From the NCBI GenBank assembly GCA_904502105.1, contig CAJGDF010000086.1, forward strand, positions 1-7,153: a stretch of DNA of 7,153 nt. The letters run 5' to 3'. The notes under the pieces are model-generated. The model made no database searches. It was not told the DNA's origin and saw only the letters and a program-made list of their open reading frames with translations. Below, piece after piece: positions 1 through 6,939 of the stretch (position 1 is its first letter; every line of letters starts with the position of its first letter). Made by a program: the position numbers and the translations under genes. The DNA comes from an uncultured Clostridia bacterium. Its GTDB lineage: Bacteria > Bacillota > Clostridia > Oscillospirales > UBA644.

Positions 1-1423
1 GAGCCTCACCGCCTGAAAGAGTACCTGCAGAACGAGACAGCGTAAGATATTCAAGACCGACAGATTGGAGAAAGCCAAGCCTTTCACGTATCTCTTTCAA
101 AATCTGATCCGCAATGGCAGTATCTCTGACAGAAAGCTTTAAATTATTAACAAACTCAAGAGAGTCTTTTATTGACATATTGGAAAGTTCATGAATATTA
201 ACTCCACCAACAGTAACCGCAAGAGAAAGAGGATTTAGTCTTGCTCCGTGGCACTCTTTACACGGAATATTCTGCATCAACATTTCCATCTCTTGTTTAA
301 CATAATTGCTGTTTGTCTGTTTATATCTTCTTTCAAGAGTAGGAATAACGCCTTCATGAAGATCACTTCCGTAAAGAATATCATCAAGAGCTTCTTTTGA
401 ATATTTAGAAACAGGATCAGTAACAGAAAGGCCATATTTTTTCAGTATCTTAGTATAAAGACGGAGTGCAACGCTGTTTGAAGCTATATTGCCAAATCCT
501 GCAGCATTTATCGCATTGTCTATAAGACTCAGATCCTTATTGGGAATAATCAGATCAGGATCAAACGACATAATAAAACCAAGTCCTGAACAATGCTTAC
601 ATGCACCCATGGGGTTATTGAACGAAAACATTCTCGGGGTCAGTTCTTCTATACCGATATCATGTTCAGGGCAGGAATAACGCTGTGAATACATTGTTTC
701 TTCACCGTCAGGAACAGAAATAACAATTAACCCGTTAGAAAGTCTTGAAGCGGTTTCGCAGGAATCAGTAAGTCGTTTTCTTACCTCACTGCGAATAACC
801 AAACGGTCAACAACAACCTCGATATTATGCTTTTTATTTTTATCAAGAGGAATTTGTTCGTTAAGATCATAAATTATACCGTCCACTCTTACACGAACAT
901 AACCGCTCCTTTTATACTGTTCAAAAAGGTTCTGATATTCGCCTTTTCGCCCTCTTACAACAGGGGCAAGAACCTGTATCTTGGTCTGTTCAGGCATTGA
1001 AAGAATAGAATCAATAATTCTATCCAACGGCTGCTGCTTAATTTCAACACCGCATACAGGACAGTGAGGAATGCCTACCCTTGCATACAAAAGACGCAGA
1101 TAGTCATGTATTTCCGTGATGGTGCCAACTGTTGAACGAGGATTTCGGGATGTTGTTTTCTGATCTATTGATATTGCAGGAGAAAGACCTTCAATATAAT
1201 CAACATCGGGCTTTTCCATCTGACCGAGAAACATTCTTGCATACGAAGAAAGAGACTCAACATAGCGTCTCTGGCCTTCAGCATATATCGTATCAAAAGC
1301 AAGCGAGCTTTTACCTGATCCGGAAAGACCCGTAAAAACGATAAATTTATCGCGTGGAATCTCTAGATCCACATTTTTGAGGTTATTTTCCCTTGCACCT
1401 TTTATAAGAATATTATCACGCAT
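1..1423 (-). CDS. uvrA: UvrABC excinuclease subunit A (UvrA), N-terminal half, cut by window edge
   Basis: UvrA is the DNA-damage sensor of nucleotide excision repair. It is a dimeric ABC-type ATPase that finds bulky lesions and loads UvrB. The first 474 residues are visible. The first ABC domain has a Walker A motif, GLSGSGKSS, at residues 32-40, then the UvrA-typical stretch with [15 protein letters not shown] near 49-63. A CPVC pair lies at 121-124. The zinc-finger region has CPEH at 251-254 and CKHC at 275-278 around the conserved FSFNNP, and a further CxxC is at 388-391. The reading stops in the ABC signature LSGGE (469-473), so about half of the usual ~940-residue protein is missing. 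The ATG at 1423-1421 lies one base after the uvrB stop, with an AAAGG site 8 nt upstream. Identity is very secure. Oddity: the first zinc pair is C-x2-H rather than C-x2-C. Confidence 0.97.
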   Translation of the reverse strand, partial: MRDNILIKGARENNLKNVDLEIPRDKFIVFTGLSGSGKSSLAFDTIYAEGQRRYVESLSSYARMFLGQMEKPDVDYIEGLSPAISIDQKTTSRNPRSTVGTITEIHDYLRLLYARVGIPHCPVCGVEIKQQPLDRIIDSILSMPEQTKIQVLAPVVRGRKGEYQNLFEQYKRSGYVRVRVDGIIYDLNEQIPLDKNKKHNIEVVVDRLVIRSEVRKRLTDSCETASRLSNGLIVISVPDGEETMYSQRYSCPEHDIGIEELTPRMFSFNNPMGACKHCSGLGFIMSFDPDLIIPNKDLSLIDNAINAAGFGNIASNSVALRLYTKILKKYGLSVTDPVSKYSKEALDDILYGSDLHEGVIPTLERRYKQTNSNYVKQEMEMLMQNIPCKECHGARLNPLSLAVTVGGVNIHELSNMSIKDSLEFVNNLKLSVRDTAIADQILKEIRERLGFLQSVGLEYLTLSRSAGTLSGGEA

Positions 1424-1424
1424 A

Positions 1425-3398
1425 TTAATTACCTTTAAGTTTCTTTATCTCATCACGAAGCTTTGCAGCATACTCAAACTCAAGCTGTTTTGCCGCTTTC
1501 TGCATTTCTTCTGTGAGCTTCTTTATGAGCTTTTCTTTATCGGACTTCGACATGTTCTTTATATTATCCGATTTTTCCTTATCAAGCTTTTTAACATCTT
1601 CAACAACAGTTGTTATAGCTAAAGGATCTGCGACAGATTTAATTATTGTTTTCGGTACAATTCCATGCTCTTTATTGTATGCCAGCTGTATCTCTCTGCG
1701 TCGTTCTGTTTCTTTGATTGCATTTTCCATAGATGGAGTTACACTATCTGCATACATAATAACTTTACCTGATGCATTTCTCGCAGCACGACCGATAATC
1801 TGAATAAGAGATGTTTCGTTACGCAAAAAGCCTTCTTTATCCGCATCAAGAATAGCAATCAACGATACTTCCGGTAAGTCAAGACCTTCTCTTAAAAGAT
1901 TAATACCAACAAGAACATCAAATTCACCCATACGAAGATCTCGTAGTATTTCAACTCTTTCCAACGTATCTATGTCATGATGCATATATCTTACTTTAAT
2001 ATCAAGACCGCGAAGATAGTCAGTTAAAGATTCGGCCATTCTTTTTGTTAATGTTACAACCAGAACACGTTCTTTTTTTGCAATTCGCTCATTGATCTCT
2101 CCGACAAGATCGTCTATCTGACCATCTGTCGGTCTAACAGATATTTCGGGATCGACAAGACCGGTAGGCCTTATAATACATTCAACAATCTGAGAAGAAT
2201 TTTCCTTTTCGTATTGCGCAGGTGTTGCTGAAACGTAAATAACCTGATTGATTTTCTTTGTAAATTCATCAAAATAAAGAGGTCTGTTATCGTAGGCAGA
2301 CGGAAGACGGAAACCGAAGTTTACAAGATTTGTTTTTCGAGCTCTGTCACCGCCACTCATTCCTCTGACTTGTGGAACAGTCACATGGCTTTCGTCTATT
2401 ATCATCAAAAAGTCTTTCGGGAAATAGTCAAGCAAAGTATATGGTGTTGAACCGGGTTCTCGACCCGCCAAAACTCTCGAATAATTTTCAACACCCTTAC
2501 AATATCCCATTTGACGTAAAAACTCGATATCATAAAGTGTTCGTTCTTTTATACGCTGAGCCTCGATAAGTTTCTTCTCAGCCGTAAATTCATCGATACG
2601 TTCTTCAAGTTCACGATGAATTTCAGAAATAGCACGTTCGAGCTGTTCTTCTTCAGCAACATAATGAACCGCAGGATAGATCGCCACATGACTCATAGTT
2701 TCGGTTATTTCACCTGTTATCGGATTGATCGAACAAATACGGTCTATCTCATTATCAAAAAATTCTATTCTGATAAGCTTTTCATTTTCAGCTGACGGGA
2801 AAATTTCAAGTACATCCCCTCTTGCTCTGAACGTACCTCTTGCAAGATCATAATCATTTCGACTGAATCGAATTTTAACAAGATCTTCCATAAGCTCATC
2901 GCGATCGTAAATCTGACCGACTCTTACAGAAACAGTCATATTTTTATAAGCATTCGGGTCGCCTAATGTATATATACAGGAAACACTTGATACGATGATT
3001 ACGTCATCACGTTCAAACAGTGAAGATGTGGCAGAATGACGAAGCCTGTCTATCTCATCATTTATGCTCATATCTTTTTTGATATAGGTATCTGTATGAG
3101 GAAGATAAGCTTCGGGTTGGTAATAATCATAATAGGATACAAAGTATTCGACTGCATTGTTGGGGAAAAATTCTTTTAATTCACTGCATAGCTGAGCGGC
3201 AAGAGTTTTATTGTGAGCAAGGACAAGAGTCGGTTTTTTTGCATTCTCTATTACTTTTGCCATTATATATGTTTTACCGCTCCCCGTAACACCGAGGAGC
3301 GTTTGTTCTTTATATCCGTTTTTAATACCGTCAGAAAGTTTTTCTATTGCCTGTGGCTGATCACCGGCAGGAGAGAAAGATGAAACGACTTTAAACAT
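1425..3398 (-). CDS. uvrB: UvrABC excinuclease subunit B (UvrB)
   Basis: UvrB is the helicase-like ATPase of nucleotide excision repair. It takes damaged DNA from UvrA, verifies the lesion with its beta-hairpin and recruits UvrC. Numbered from the ATG at 3398 (657 aa, usual length for the family): Walker A GVTGSGKT at 36-43; the tyrosine-rich beta-hairpin ([10 protein letters not shown]) starting near 89; [15 protein letters not shown] near 187-201; the Walker B/motif II box DESH at 335-338; SAT at 390-392; and motif [10 protein letters not shown] at 533-540. A charged coiled UVR domain, which contacts UvrC, fills about 621-655. An in-frame GTG at 3407 would add three residues. I prefer the ATG because AGGTGA sits 5 nt upstream of it and covers that GTG, while nothing resembling a site precedes the GTG. 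The gene follows radC by 5 bp and precedes uvrA by 1 bp, the common uvrBA order. All core motifs are intact. Confidence 0.98.
   Translation of the reverse strand: MFKVVSSFSPAGDQPQAIEKLSDGIKNGYKEQTLLGVTGSGKTYIMAKVIENAKKPTLVLAHNKTLAAQLCSELKEFFPNNAVEYFVSYYDYYQPEAYLPHTDTYIKKDMSINDEIDRLRHSATSSLFERDDVIIVSSVSCIYTLGDPNAYKNMTVSVRVGQIYDRDELMEDLVKIRFSRNDYDLARGTFRARGDVLEIFPSAENEKLIRIEFFDNEIDRICSINPITGEITETMSHVAIYPAVHYVAEEEQLERAISEIHRELEERIDEFTAEKKLIEAQRIKERTLYDIEFLRQMGYCKGVENYSRVLAGREPGSTPYTLLDYFPKDFLMIIDESHVTVPQVRGMSGGDRARKTNLVNFGFRLPSAYDNRPLYFDEFTKKINQVIYVSATPAQYEKENSSQIVECIIRPTGLVDPEISVRPTDGQIDDLVGEINERIAKKERVLVVTLTKRMAESLTDYLRGLDIKVRYMHHDIDTLERVEILRDLRMGEFDVLVGINLLREGLDLPEVSLIAILDADKEGFLRNETSLIQIIGRAARNASGKVIMYADSVTPSMENAIKETERRREIQLAYNKEHGIVPKTIIKSVADPLAITTVVEDVKKLDKEKSDNIKNMSKSDKEKLIKKLTEEMQKAAKQLEFEYAAKLRDEIKKLKGN
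1432..1436 (-). promoter_or_regulatory. Ribosome binding site of uvrA
   Basis: The minus strand reads AAAGG, 8 nt before the uvrA ATG. It lies inside the last codons of uvrB, so uvrA is probably translated in step with uvrB. Confidence 0.65.
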
Positions 3399-3403
3399 TA
3401 TAT

Positions 3404-3409
3404 TCACCT
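3404..3409 (-). promoter_or_regulatory. Ribosome binding site that decides the uvrB start
   Basis: AGGTGA on the minus strand matches the 3' part of the full AAGGAGGTGA consensus and ends 5 nt before the ATG at 3398. It overlaps the radC stop codon (TGA, 3406-3404) and the alternative GTG (3407-3405). This argues for the ATG start and for coupled translation. Confidence 0.65.
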
Positions 3410-4111
3410 ATTTCGACCGTAAATAAAACTTTTTATATATCCACTGCTTGCCATTGAAGTAAAATCTCCGTCAGAAAAAACGAGATGGTCAATAAGAAAA
3501 ACGTTAAGTTCTTTTAATATTTTTTGCGATTCCTGAGTAAGCATAATATCTGAGGTTGAAGGGATAGCCGTTGCTCCCGGATGGTTATGAGCCAATACTA
3601 CGTAAGATGCATTGACTCGAAATGCGATTTCGGCAATTTTTCTATGGCTGAAGCTTGTTGAACTGATATCACCCTGAGAAAGCTCTACGCATGCAATTAA
3701 GGTCATGTTACCGTCAAGACAAATGAGATACGATATCTCGTTTCTTGCACCGATAAAATAGGGCTTTAAATAGCGGCCGAAGTCATCTGTTGTATACAAC
3801 TGATGAAAGTCCTTATTTTTTTCTGTTTCATAAATCTGAAACACATCTATAAACATTTTTAAATATGCCGCAACAGATTTACCGACTCCGTCAACAGCCA
3901 TAAGATCCTGAGGGTCTGCCTCAAGCACACCTGACAAAGATCCAAACGTATCAATCAATTTATGAGCCAAAGGATTTGTATCTTTTCTCGGAATAGCATA
4001 AAACAGCATAAGTTCCAGTATCTGATGCGGAGCCATGCTTTTAAATCCACCTTTAAGGTACATTTCCCTGAGTCTGTCTCGGTGATTTTCATGAATATTT
4101 TCTGTTGACAT
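3404..4111 (-). CDS. radC: RadC family protein (JAMM/MPN+ metalloprotein domain)
   Basis: RadC proteins join an N-terminal helix-hairpin-helix region to a C-terminal JAMM (MPN+) domain like that of zinc isopeptidases. Their cellular role is unsettled, because the historic repair phenotype in E. coli came from a recG allele. Numbered from the ATG at 4111 (235 aa, family ~220-230): an N-terminal region with HRDRLRE near 10-16 and the helical [17 protein letters not shown] stretch; the hairpin [10 protein letters not shown] near 72-81; and the JAMM motif H-x-H-x7-S-x2-D with H175, H177, S185 and D188. The motif is complete, but the usual HNHPSG reads HNHPGA and the usual PRE element upstream reads SHRK, so this is a divergent member. 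A TTG at 4120 could add three residues and overlap nrdR, but GAAGAG 11 nt before the ATG fits the shorter form better. The gene sits between nrdR and uvrB in the operon. Confidence 0.92.
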   Translation of the reverse strand: MSTENIHENHRDRLREMYLKGGFKSMAPHQILELMLFYAIPRKDTNPLAHKLIDTFGSLSGVLEADPQDLMAVDGVGKSVAAYLKMFIDVFQIYETEKNKDFHQLYTTDDFGRYLKPYFIGARNEISYLICLDGNMTLIACVELSQGDISSTSFSHRKIAEIAFRVNASYVVLAHNHPGATAIPSTSDIMLTQESQKILKELNVFLIDHLVFSDGDFTSMASSGYIKSFIYGRNR

Positions 4112-4116
4112 ATCAA

Positions 4117-4572
4117 TCAATTCTCTTCATTTTTAGTTATGTTCTCAAGTTCAAGTTTAAAGGTATCTATATCCTTAAAATCTTTATATACAGATGCAAA
4201 TCTAACATATGCAACATCATCTATATCAACAAGTTTTCTCATTGCCAATTCACCTATTTTTTGAGAAGGAATTTCTCTTTCGGAATCAAACAACAGATCT
4301 TGCTCGATATCAGCCACAGTTTTCTCCAAAACAGAATATGGAACATCTCTCTTGATACAAGCACGTCGGAATGAAGTGAGAAGTTTTTCACGGCTGAATT
4401 CCTCACGGGTTTTATCCTTTTTTATAACAATAAGAGGAGCATGCTCAACCTCTTCATAAGTTGTAAAACGTCTGTGACAACTTTTGCACTCACGTCTGCG
4501 ACGAATTTTTTCATCCACAGGACGGGAATCTAATACCAAACTGTCAAAATAACCGCAATACGGACATCTCAT
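4117..4572 (-). CDS. nrdR: Transcriptional repressor NrdR
   Basis: NrdR is a zinc-ribbon/ATP-cone repressor of ribonucleotide reductase genes. It reads ATP and dATP through its cone domain and binds paired NrdR boxes in nrd promoters. Numbered from the ATG at 4572 the protein has 151 residues, the normal length. It begins with MRCPYCG. The zinc ribbon has C3, C6, C29 and C32, with the DSRPVDE element between the pairs and RRRFTTYE-like HRRFTTYEEVE after them. The ATP cone covers about 46-136 (PLIVIKKDKTREEFSREKL and onward). A GTG at 4581 would add three residues, but AAGGAG lies 8 nt before the ATG and the family begins with MxCPxC. The ATG overlaps the stop of the TIM-barrel gene by 4 bp (ATGA). 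No nrd structural genes are in the window, so its targets are elsewhere. I saw no NrdR-box pair here. Confidence 0.97.
   Translation of the reverse strand: MRCPYCGYFDSLVLDSRPVDEKIRRRRECKSCHRRFTTYEEVEHAPLIVIKKDKTREEFSREKLLTSFRRACIKRDVPYSVLEKTVADIEQDLLFDSEREIPSQKIGELAMRKLVDIDDVAYVRFASVYKDFKDIDTFKLELENITKNEEN
4123..4128 (-). promoter_or_regulatory. Probable ribosome binding site of radC
   Basis: GAAGAG lies in the last codons of nrdR, 11 nt before the ATG at 4111 but only 2 nt before the TTG at 4120. That spacing favours the ATG. The site is weaker than those of scfA, nrdR and uvrB. Confidence 0.4.
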
Positions 4573-5366
4573 GTCAAACACTCCTTGATGACTTGTTGTG
4601 TATACTTTACTGAATCGTTAATTTCAGACTCATGGGCATAATTACGGGAATATACTTCTAATATATAATTCCCGGAATAACCTGAAAAATTTAATTTAGT
4701 TATAAATTTCTTTATGTCAAATGTTCCTTGCCCGGGAAGAAGGCAACTTCTGTTGCTGTCAAAATCATTAAGATGAACAAGACAAAGCTTATTCGACACA
4801 TAATTGATAAATTCGATAGGATCATATCCCATCATATGGGATTGTTTAATATCGAATGTAAAAGCAACATTATCTCCAAGATATGACGAAAGCCTTTTCA
4901 CATAATCAAGATTACCGCAAACATGCTGTCGTACATTTTCCTGAGAAAAAATAACACCTGATTTTTTCGCACGTTCAAACAGCATTGAATACCCTTCGCA
5001 GTAACGCTCGAACGAAACATCAAAATCGCTTCTCATACCGTGAAAATTTACGATATTTGCGCCAAGGATATTACATACTTCGAATATCCTGTCGTATATC
5101 TCAAGACCATCCTGTATTCTTCTGGAATAATCGGAAAAGAAAAGGTAGCTTTCAGCAAAAGAAGAAAACGGATGTACGGACCCTACACGCAATCCATAAT
5201 GATCCGTTTTCTTCAGTAAATCTTTGATATACCCGTCAGACATTTCGCTATGAGTGTTAATAAACAACTCAATAACAGAAACGCCTGTTTCGGATATATC
5301 TTTTATAATATCTTCAGTTAAACGTGGATAATAACATCCGGTAGAAATACCGACTTTATTCTTCAT
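4569..5366 (-). CDS. Sugar phosphate isomerase/epimerase-like TIM-barrel protein (AP endonuclease 2 / xylose isomerase-like fold)
   Basis: This 265-residue protein matches the xylose-isomerase-like TIM-barrel superfamily, which includes sugar epimerases, IolE/IolI-type enzymes and endonuclease IV. Candidate metal ligands fall at strand ends as expected: E143 (SQEN), D172 (TFDIKQSH, with H177), H198 (VHLND, with D201) and E237 (ILEVYS). H65 and H109 are further candidates. The LPGQGTFDIKKF element at 210-221 and the following GYSGNYILE resemble the end of sugar-epimerase members. The DxH metal-binding element typical of endonuclease IV after HLND is not seen, so true AP endonuclease activity is less likely, though the repair context keeps it open. 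The substrate cannot be named. The start is firm: an in-frame TAA lies two codons upstream. The ATG overlaps the end of scfB by 11 bp and no Shine-Dalgarno sequence is visible, suggesting translation coupled to scfB. Its stop overlaps nrdR by 4 bp. Confidence 0.85.
   Translation of the reverse strand: MKNKVGISTGCYYPRLTEDIIKDISETGVSVIELFINTHSEMSDGYIKDLLKKTDHYGLRVGSVHPFSSFAESYLFFSDYSRRIQDGLEIYDRIFEVCNILGANIVNFHGMRSDFDVSFERYCEGYSMLFERAKKSGVIFSQENVRQHVCGNLDYVKRLSSYLGDNVAFTFDIKQSHMMGYDPIEFINYVSNKLCLVHLNDFDSNRSCLLPGQGTFDIKKFITKLNFSGYSGNYILEVYSRNYAHESEINDSVKYTQQVIKECLT
4581..4586 (-). promoter_or_regulatory. Ribosome binding site that decides the nrdR start
   Basis: A perfect AAGGAG lies 8 nt before the ATG at 4572, inside the end of the TIM-barrel gene. 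The longer candidate start (GTG, 4581-4579) begins at the last base of this site, so it cannot use it. Confidence 0.75.
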
Positions 5367-6765
5367 CGTTTAATGCGAGAGCTTTAAGTGCAATAGCACA
5401 TTCGATACGTTTTCTTTCCATCTCGCAAGAAATTTCATGGGGTTTAAGAATATCTCCGTGACAGTTGAAGTTGTTAGCTGCACAACCGCCTGAACAATAA
5501 TATTTAGCCCAACATTTCTCACAATCAGGTTTGTTGAGTACGGTAGATTTTTTAAAGTAATCAACAAGCTCCTGTTTTGTTTCAAAGTTTTCAAGGACAT
5601 TACCGAGCTTAAAGTCATCCATACCTGCGAATCTGTGACAGGGGAAAATATCTCCGTCAGGGGTAATTGCAACATATTCGGTACCGCAGCCACAACCCTT
5701 GACACGTTTAACGACACAGGGACCCTGTTCAAGATCTATCATAAAATGGAAGAAATTGAAGAATTCACCTTTACGGTTAAGCTCTGCCATATTATCGGTA
5801 AGAGTCTGATACTCCTCAAAAATTCGGGGAAGATGTTCTTCTTTCAAAGCAAGAGGATCGTTTTTATCAAGAACAACAGGTTCAACAGAAACCTGTTCAA
5901 AGCCGAGAGAACGAATATGTTCAACGTCAGCCGCAAAATCAAGATTCTGTGAGGTAAACGTACCGCGGACGTAATAATCCTTGCCGTTACGGTTCTCTAC
6001 AAGTTTCTTGAATTTGGGAACAATTCTGTCATAAGAACCGTTACCGCCGACATCATAACGTACTGCATCGTTAACGCATTTTCTGCCGTCAAGAGAGAGA
6101 ACAACGTTAGACATTTCACGATTTATGTATTCGGTAATTTCATCATTAAGAAGAATACCGTTTGTTGTTAAAGTAAAGCGGAAATTCTTATTATGTTCCT
6201 TTTCAAGAGAACGTGCATAATCTACGGTCTGCTTAACAACATCAAAATTGATAAGGGGTTCGCCGCCAAAAAAGTCAATTTCGAGATTATGTCTTGTACC
6301 GGAACGTGCAATAACAAAATCAATTGCTTTTTTCGCAACTTCAAAAGGCATATTTTTTCTGCCATGGCCGAAATCTCCGCCTTCTGCAAAGCAGTATTTG
6401 CAACGAAGATTACAGTCGTGGGATATATGAAGACAAAGTGCCTTGATAGGATAATCTTCAGGGAGATTGATCTCGTAATCTCGTTCTGCGAACAAAAGAT
6501 CTTCTTCGAAAAGTTCTTTCAATTCACTAAACGCTTCTTCGATCTGTTCTCTACCGTAAACACAAACGAGCTTGTCCATAAATTCTGCAGGGCAAGCTTT
6601 CTCTGAAAAAATGATTTTAGGAGAAGAACAGTCTGCGTTGTCGCCTTCACACGCAGCGTTTATAAGTCCGCAAAGTTCATAAGCGGCCGGCTCAAGAACA
6701 TGAACCGAGCCGCTTTCAACATCCAGAACGATATTTACGTCGTTTTGAGAGTAAAGATGAAGCAT
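5356..6765 (-). CDS. scfB: Thioether cross-link-forming SCIFF peptide maturase (radical SAM/SPASM)
   Basis: ScfB (CteB in Clostridium thermocellum) uses S-adenosylmethionine radical chemistry to link cysteine sulfurs of the SCIFF peptide to non-alpha carbons of acceptor residues, giving a ranthipeptide. Layout over 469 residues: an N-terminal RRE-like peptide-binding region (about 1-100) starting with the family-typical hydrophobic stretch NIVLDVESGSVHVLEP; the radical SAM core with C118-x3-C122-x2-C125 for the [4Fe-4S]-SAM cluster and FFGGEP at 165-170; and a SPASM domain with C360-x10-G371-x4-C376, then C415-x2-C418-x5-C424-x3-C428 and later C435 and C447, for two auxiliary clusters. The ATG directly follows the scfA stop with no gap and in the same frame. 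Only a weak GAAG precedes it, so translation is probably coupled to scfA. The first 70 residues hold five cysteines (C32, C39, C46, C58, C68). The adjacent SCIFF precursor makes the assignment very secure. Confidence 0.96.
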   Translation of the reverse strand: MLHLYSQNDVNIVLDVESGSVHVLEPAAYELCGLINAACEGDNADCSSPKIIFSEKACPAEFMDKLVCVYGREQIEEAFSELKELFEEDLLFAERDYEINLPEDYPIKALCLHISHDCNLRCKYCFAEGGDFGHGRKNMPFEVAKKAIDFVIARSGTRHNLEIDFFGGEPLINFDVVKQTVDYARSLEKEHNKNFRFTLTTNGILLNDEITEYINREMSNVVLSLDGRKCVNDAVRYDVGGNGSYDRIVPKFKKLVENRNGKDYYVRGTFTSQNLDFAADVEHIRSLGFEQVSVEPVVLDKNDPLALKEEHLPRIFEEYQTLTDNMAELNRKGEFFNFFHFMIDLEQGPCVVKRVKGCGCGTEYVAITPDGDIFPCHRFAGMDDFKLGNVLENFETKQELVDYFKKSTVLNKPDCEKCWAKYYCSGGCAANNFNCHGDILKPHEISCEMERKRIECAIALKALALNDEE

Positions 6766-6915
6766 TTATTTACGAGCTTCGTTCTCACATTTCTGGTTGG
6801 CGACGGTGCAAGAAGTTTTGCAAGCACTCTGGCAAGAAGTCTGGCATTCGCCGCAACCGCCTTTGCAAGCAGATTTCTTAAGAGTTTTTTTGATAAGAGT
6901 TTTGATCTGTTTCAT
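6766..6915 (-). CDS. scfA: SCIFF ranthipeptide precursor (six-cysteine peptide)
   Basis: This 49-residue gene encodes the ribosomal precursor that the adjacent maturase cross-links. It begins MKQIKTL, followed by a lysine-rich leader (about 1-16), then a cysteine-rich core. Cysteines fall at 17, 21, 24, 28, 32, 36 and 43. The last six give the SCIFF spacing, with the hallmark blocks CGECQTSC, CKTSC and TVANQ. C17 is an extra, seventh cysteine. In the C. thermocellum homologue a thioether joins the cysteine of CKTSCT to the threonine at its end; the equivalent pair here is C32 and T37. The start is well supported: AAGGAG lies 9 nt upstream. The gene begins 24 bp after the membrane-protein gene, and its TAA touches the scfB ATG. 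No exporter or leader peptidase gene is in the window. The mature product's role is not settled; a part in quorum-sensing-like signalling has been proposed for solventogenic clostridia. Confidence 0.95.
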   Translation of the reverse strand: MKQIKTLIKKTLKKSACKGGCGECQTSCQSACKTSCTVANQKCENEARK

Positions 6916-6924
6916 TTTTATATT

Positions 6925-6930
6925 CTCCTT
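6925..6930 (-). promoter_or_regulatory. Strong ribosome binding site of scfA
   Basis: AAGGAG lies 9 nt before the scfA ATG in the 24-bp gap after the upstream gene. It is one of the two best Shine-Dalgarno matches in the window and contrasts with the weak site before scfB, as expected if the peptide is made in excess over its enzyme. Confidence 0.75.
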
Positions 6931-6939
6931 AAGTAAATT

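Noticed and set aside
489..1335. Short plus-strand open frames opposite uvrA
   Set aside because: They are antisense to clearly conserved UvrA sequence and show no family resemblance.
2073..2079. Seven-T run on the plus strand, considered as a terminator or slippage site; a similar run is at 3234-3240
   Set aside because: Both lie in conserved uvrB codons (lysine AAA repeats on the coding strand) with no GC-rich hairpin beside them, and the frame is intact on both sides.
4569..5366. Calling the TIM-barrel gene endonuclease IV because of the repair neighbours
   Set aside because: The fold fits, but the endonuclease IV metal element after HLND is replaced by LPGQGTFD, so a specific AP-endonuclease call is not supported.
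5370..5732. A 120-residue minus-strand open frame inside the scfB coding region
   Set aside because: It lies wholly within scfB in another frame, matches no family I recognise, and scfB has its full motif set there, so it is a shadow frame.
6700..6936. A plus-strand open frame covering scfA
   Set aside because: It is the antisense of the SCIFF peptide and the scfB start. The minus-strand peptide has a clear family match and ribosome site, so the plus-strand frame is a by-product.
6916..6939. The 24-bp gap before scfA, considered as a separate promoter or terminator
   Set aside because: It is too short for a full promoter, holds the AAGGAG site, and shows no hairpin. A promoter inside the upstream membrane-protein gene cannot be excluded.
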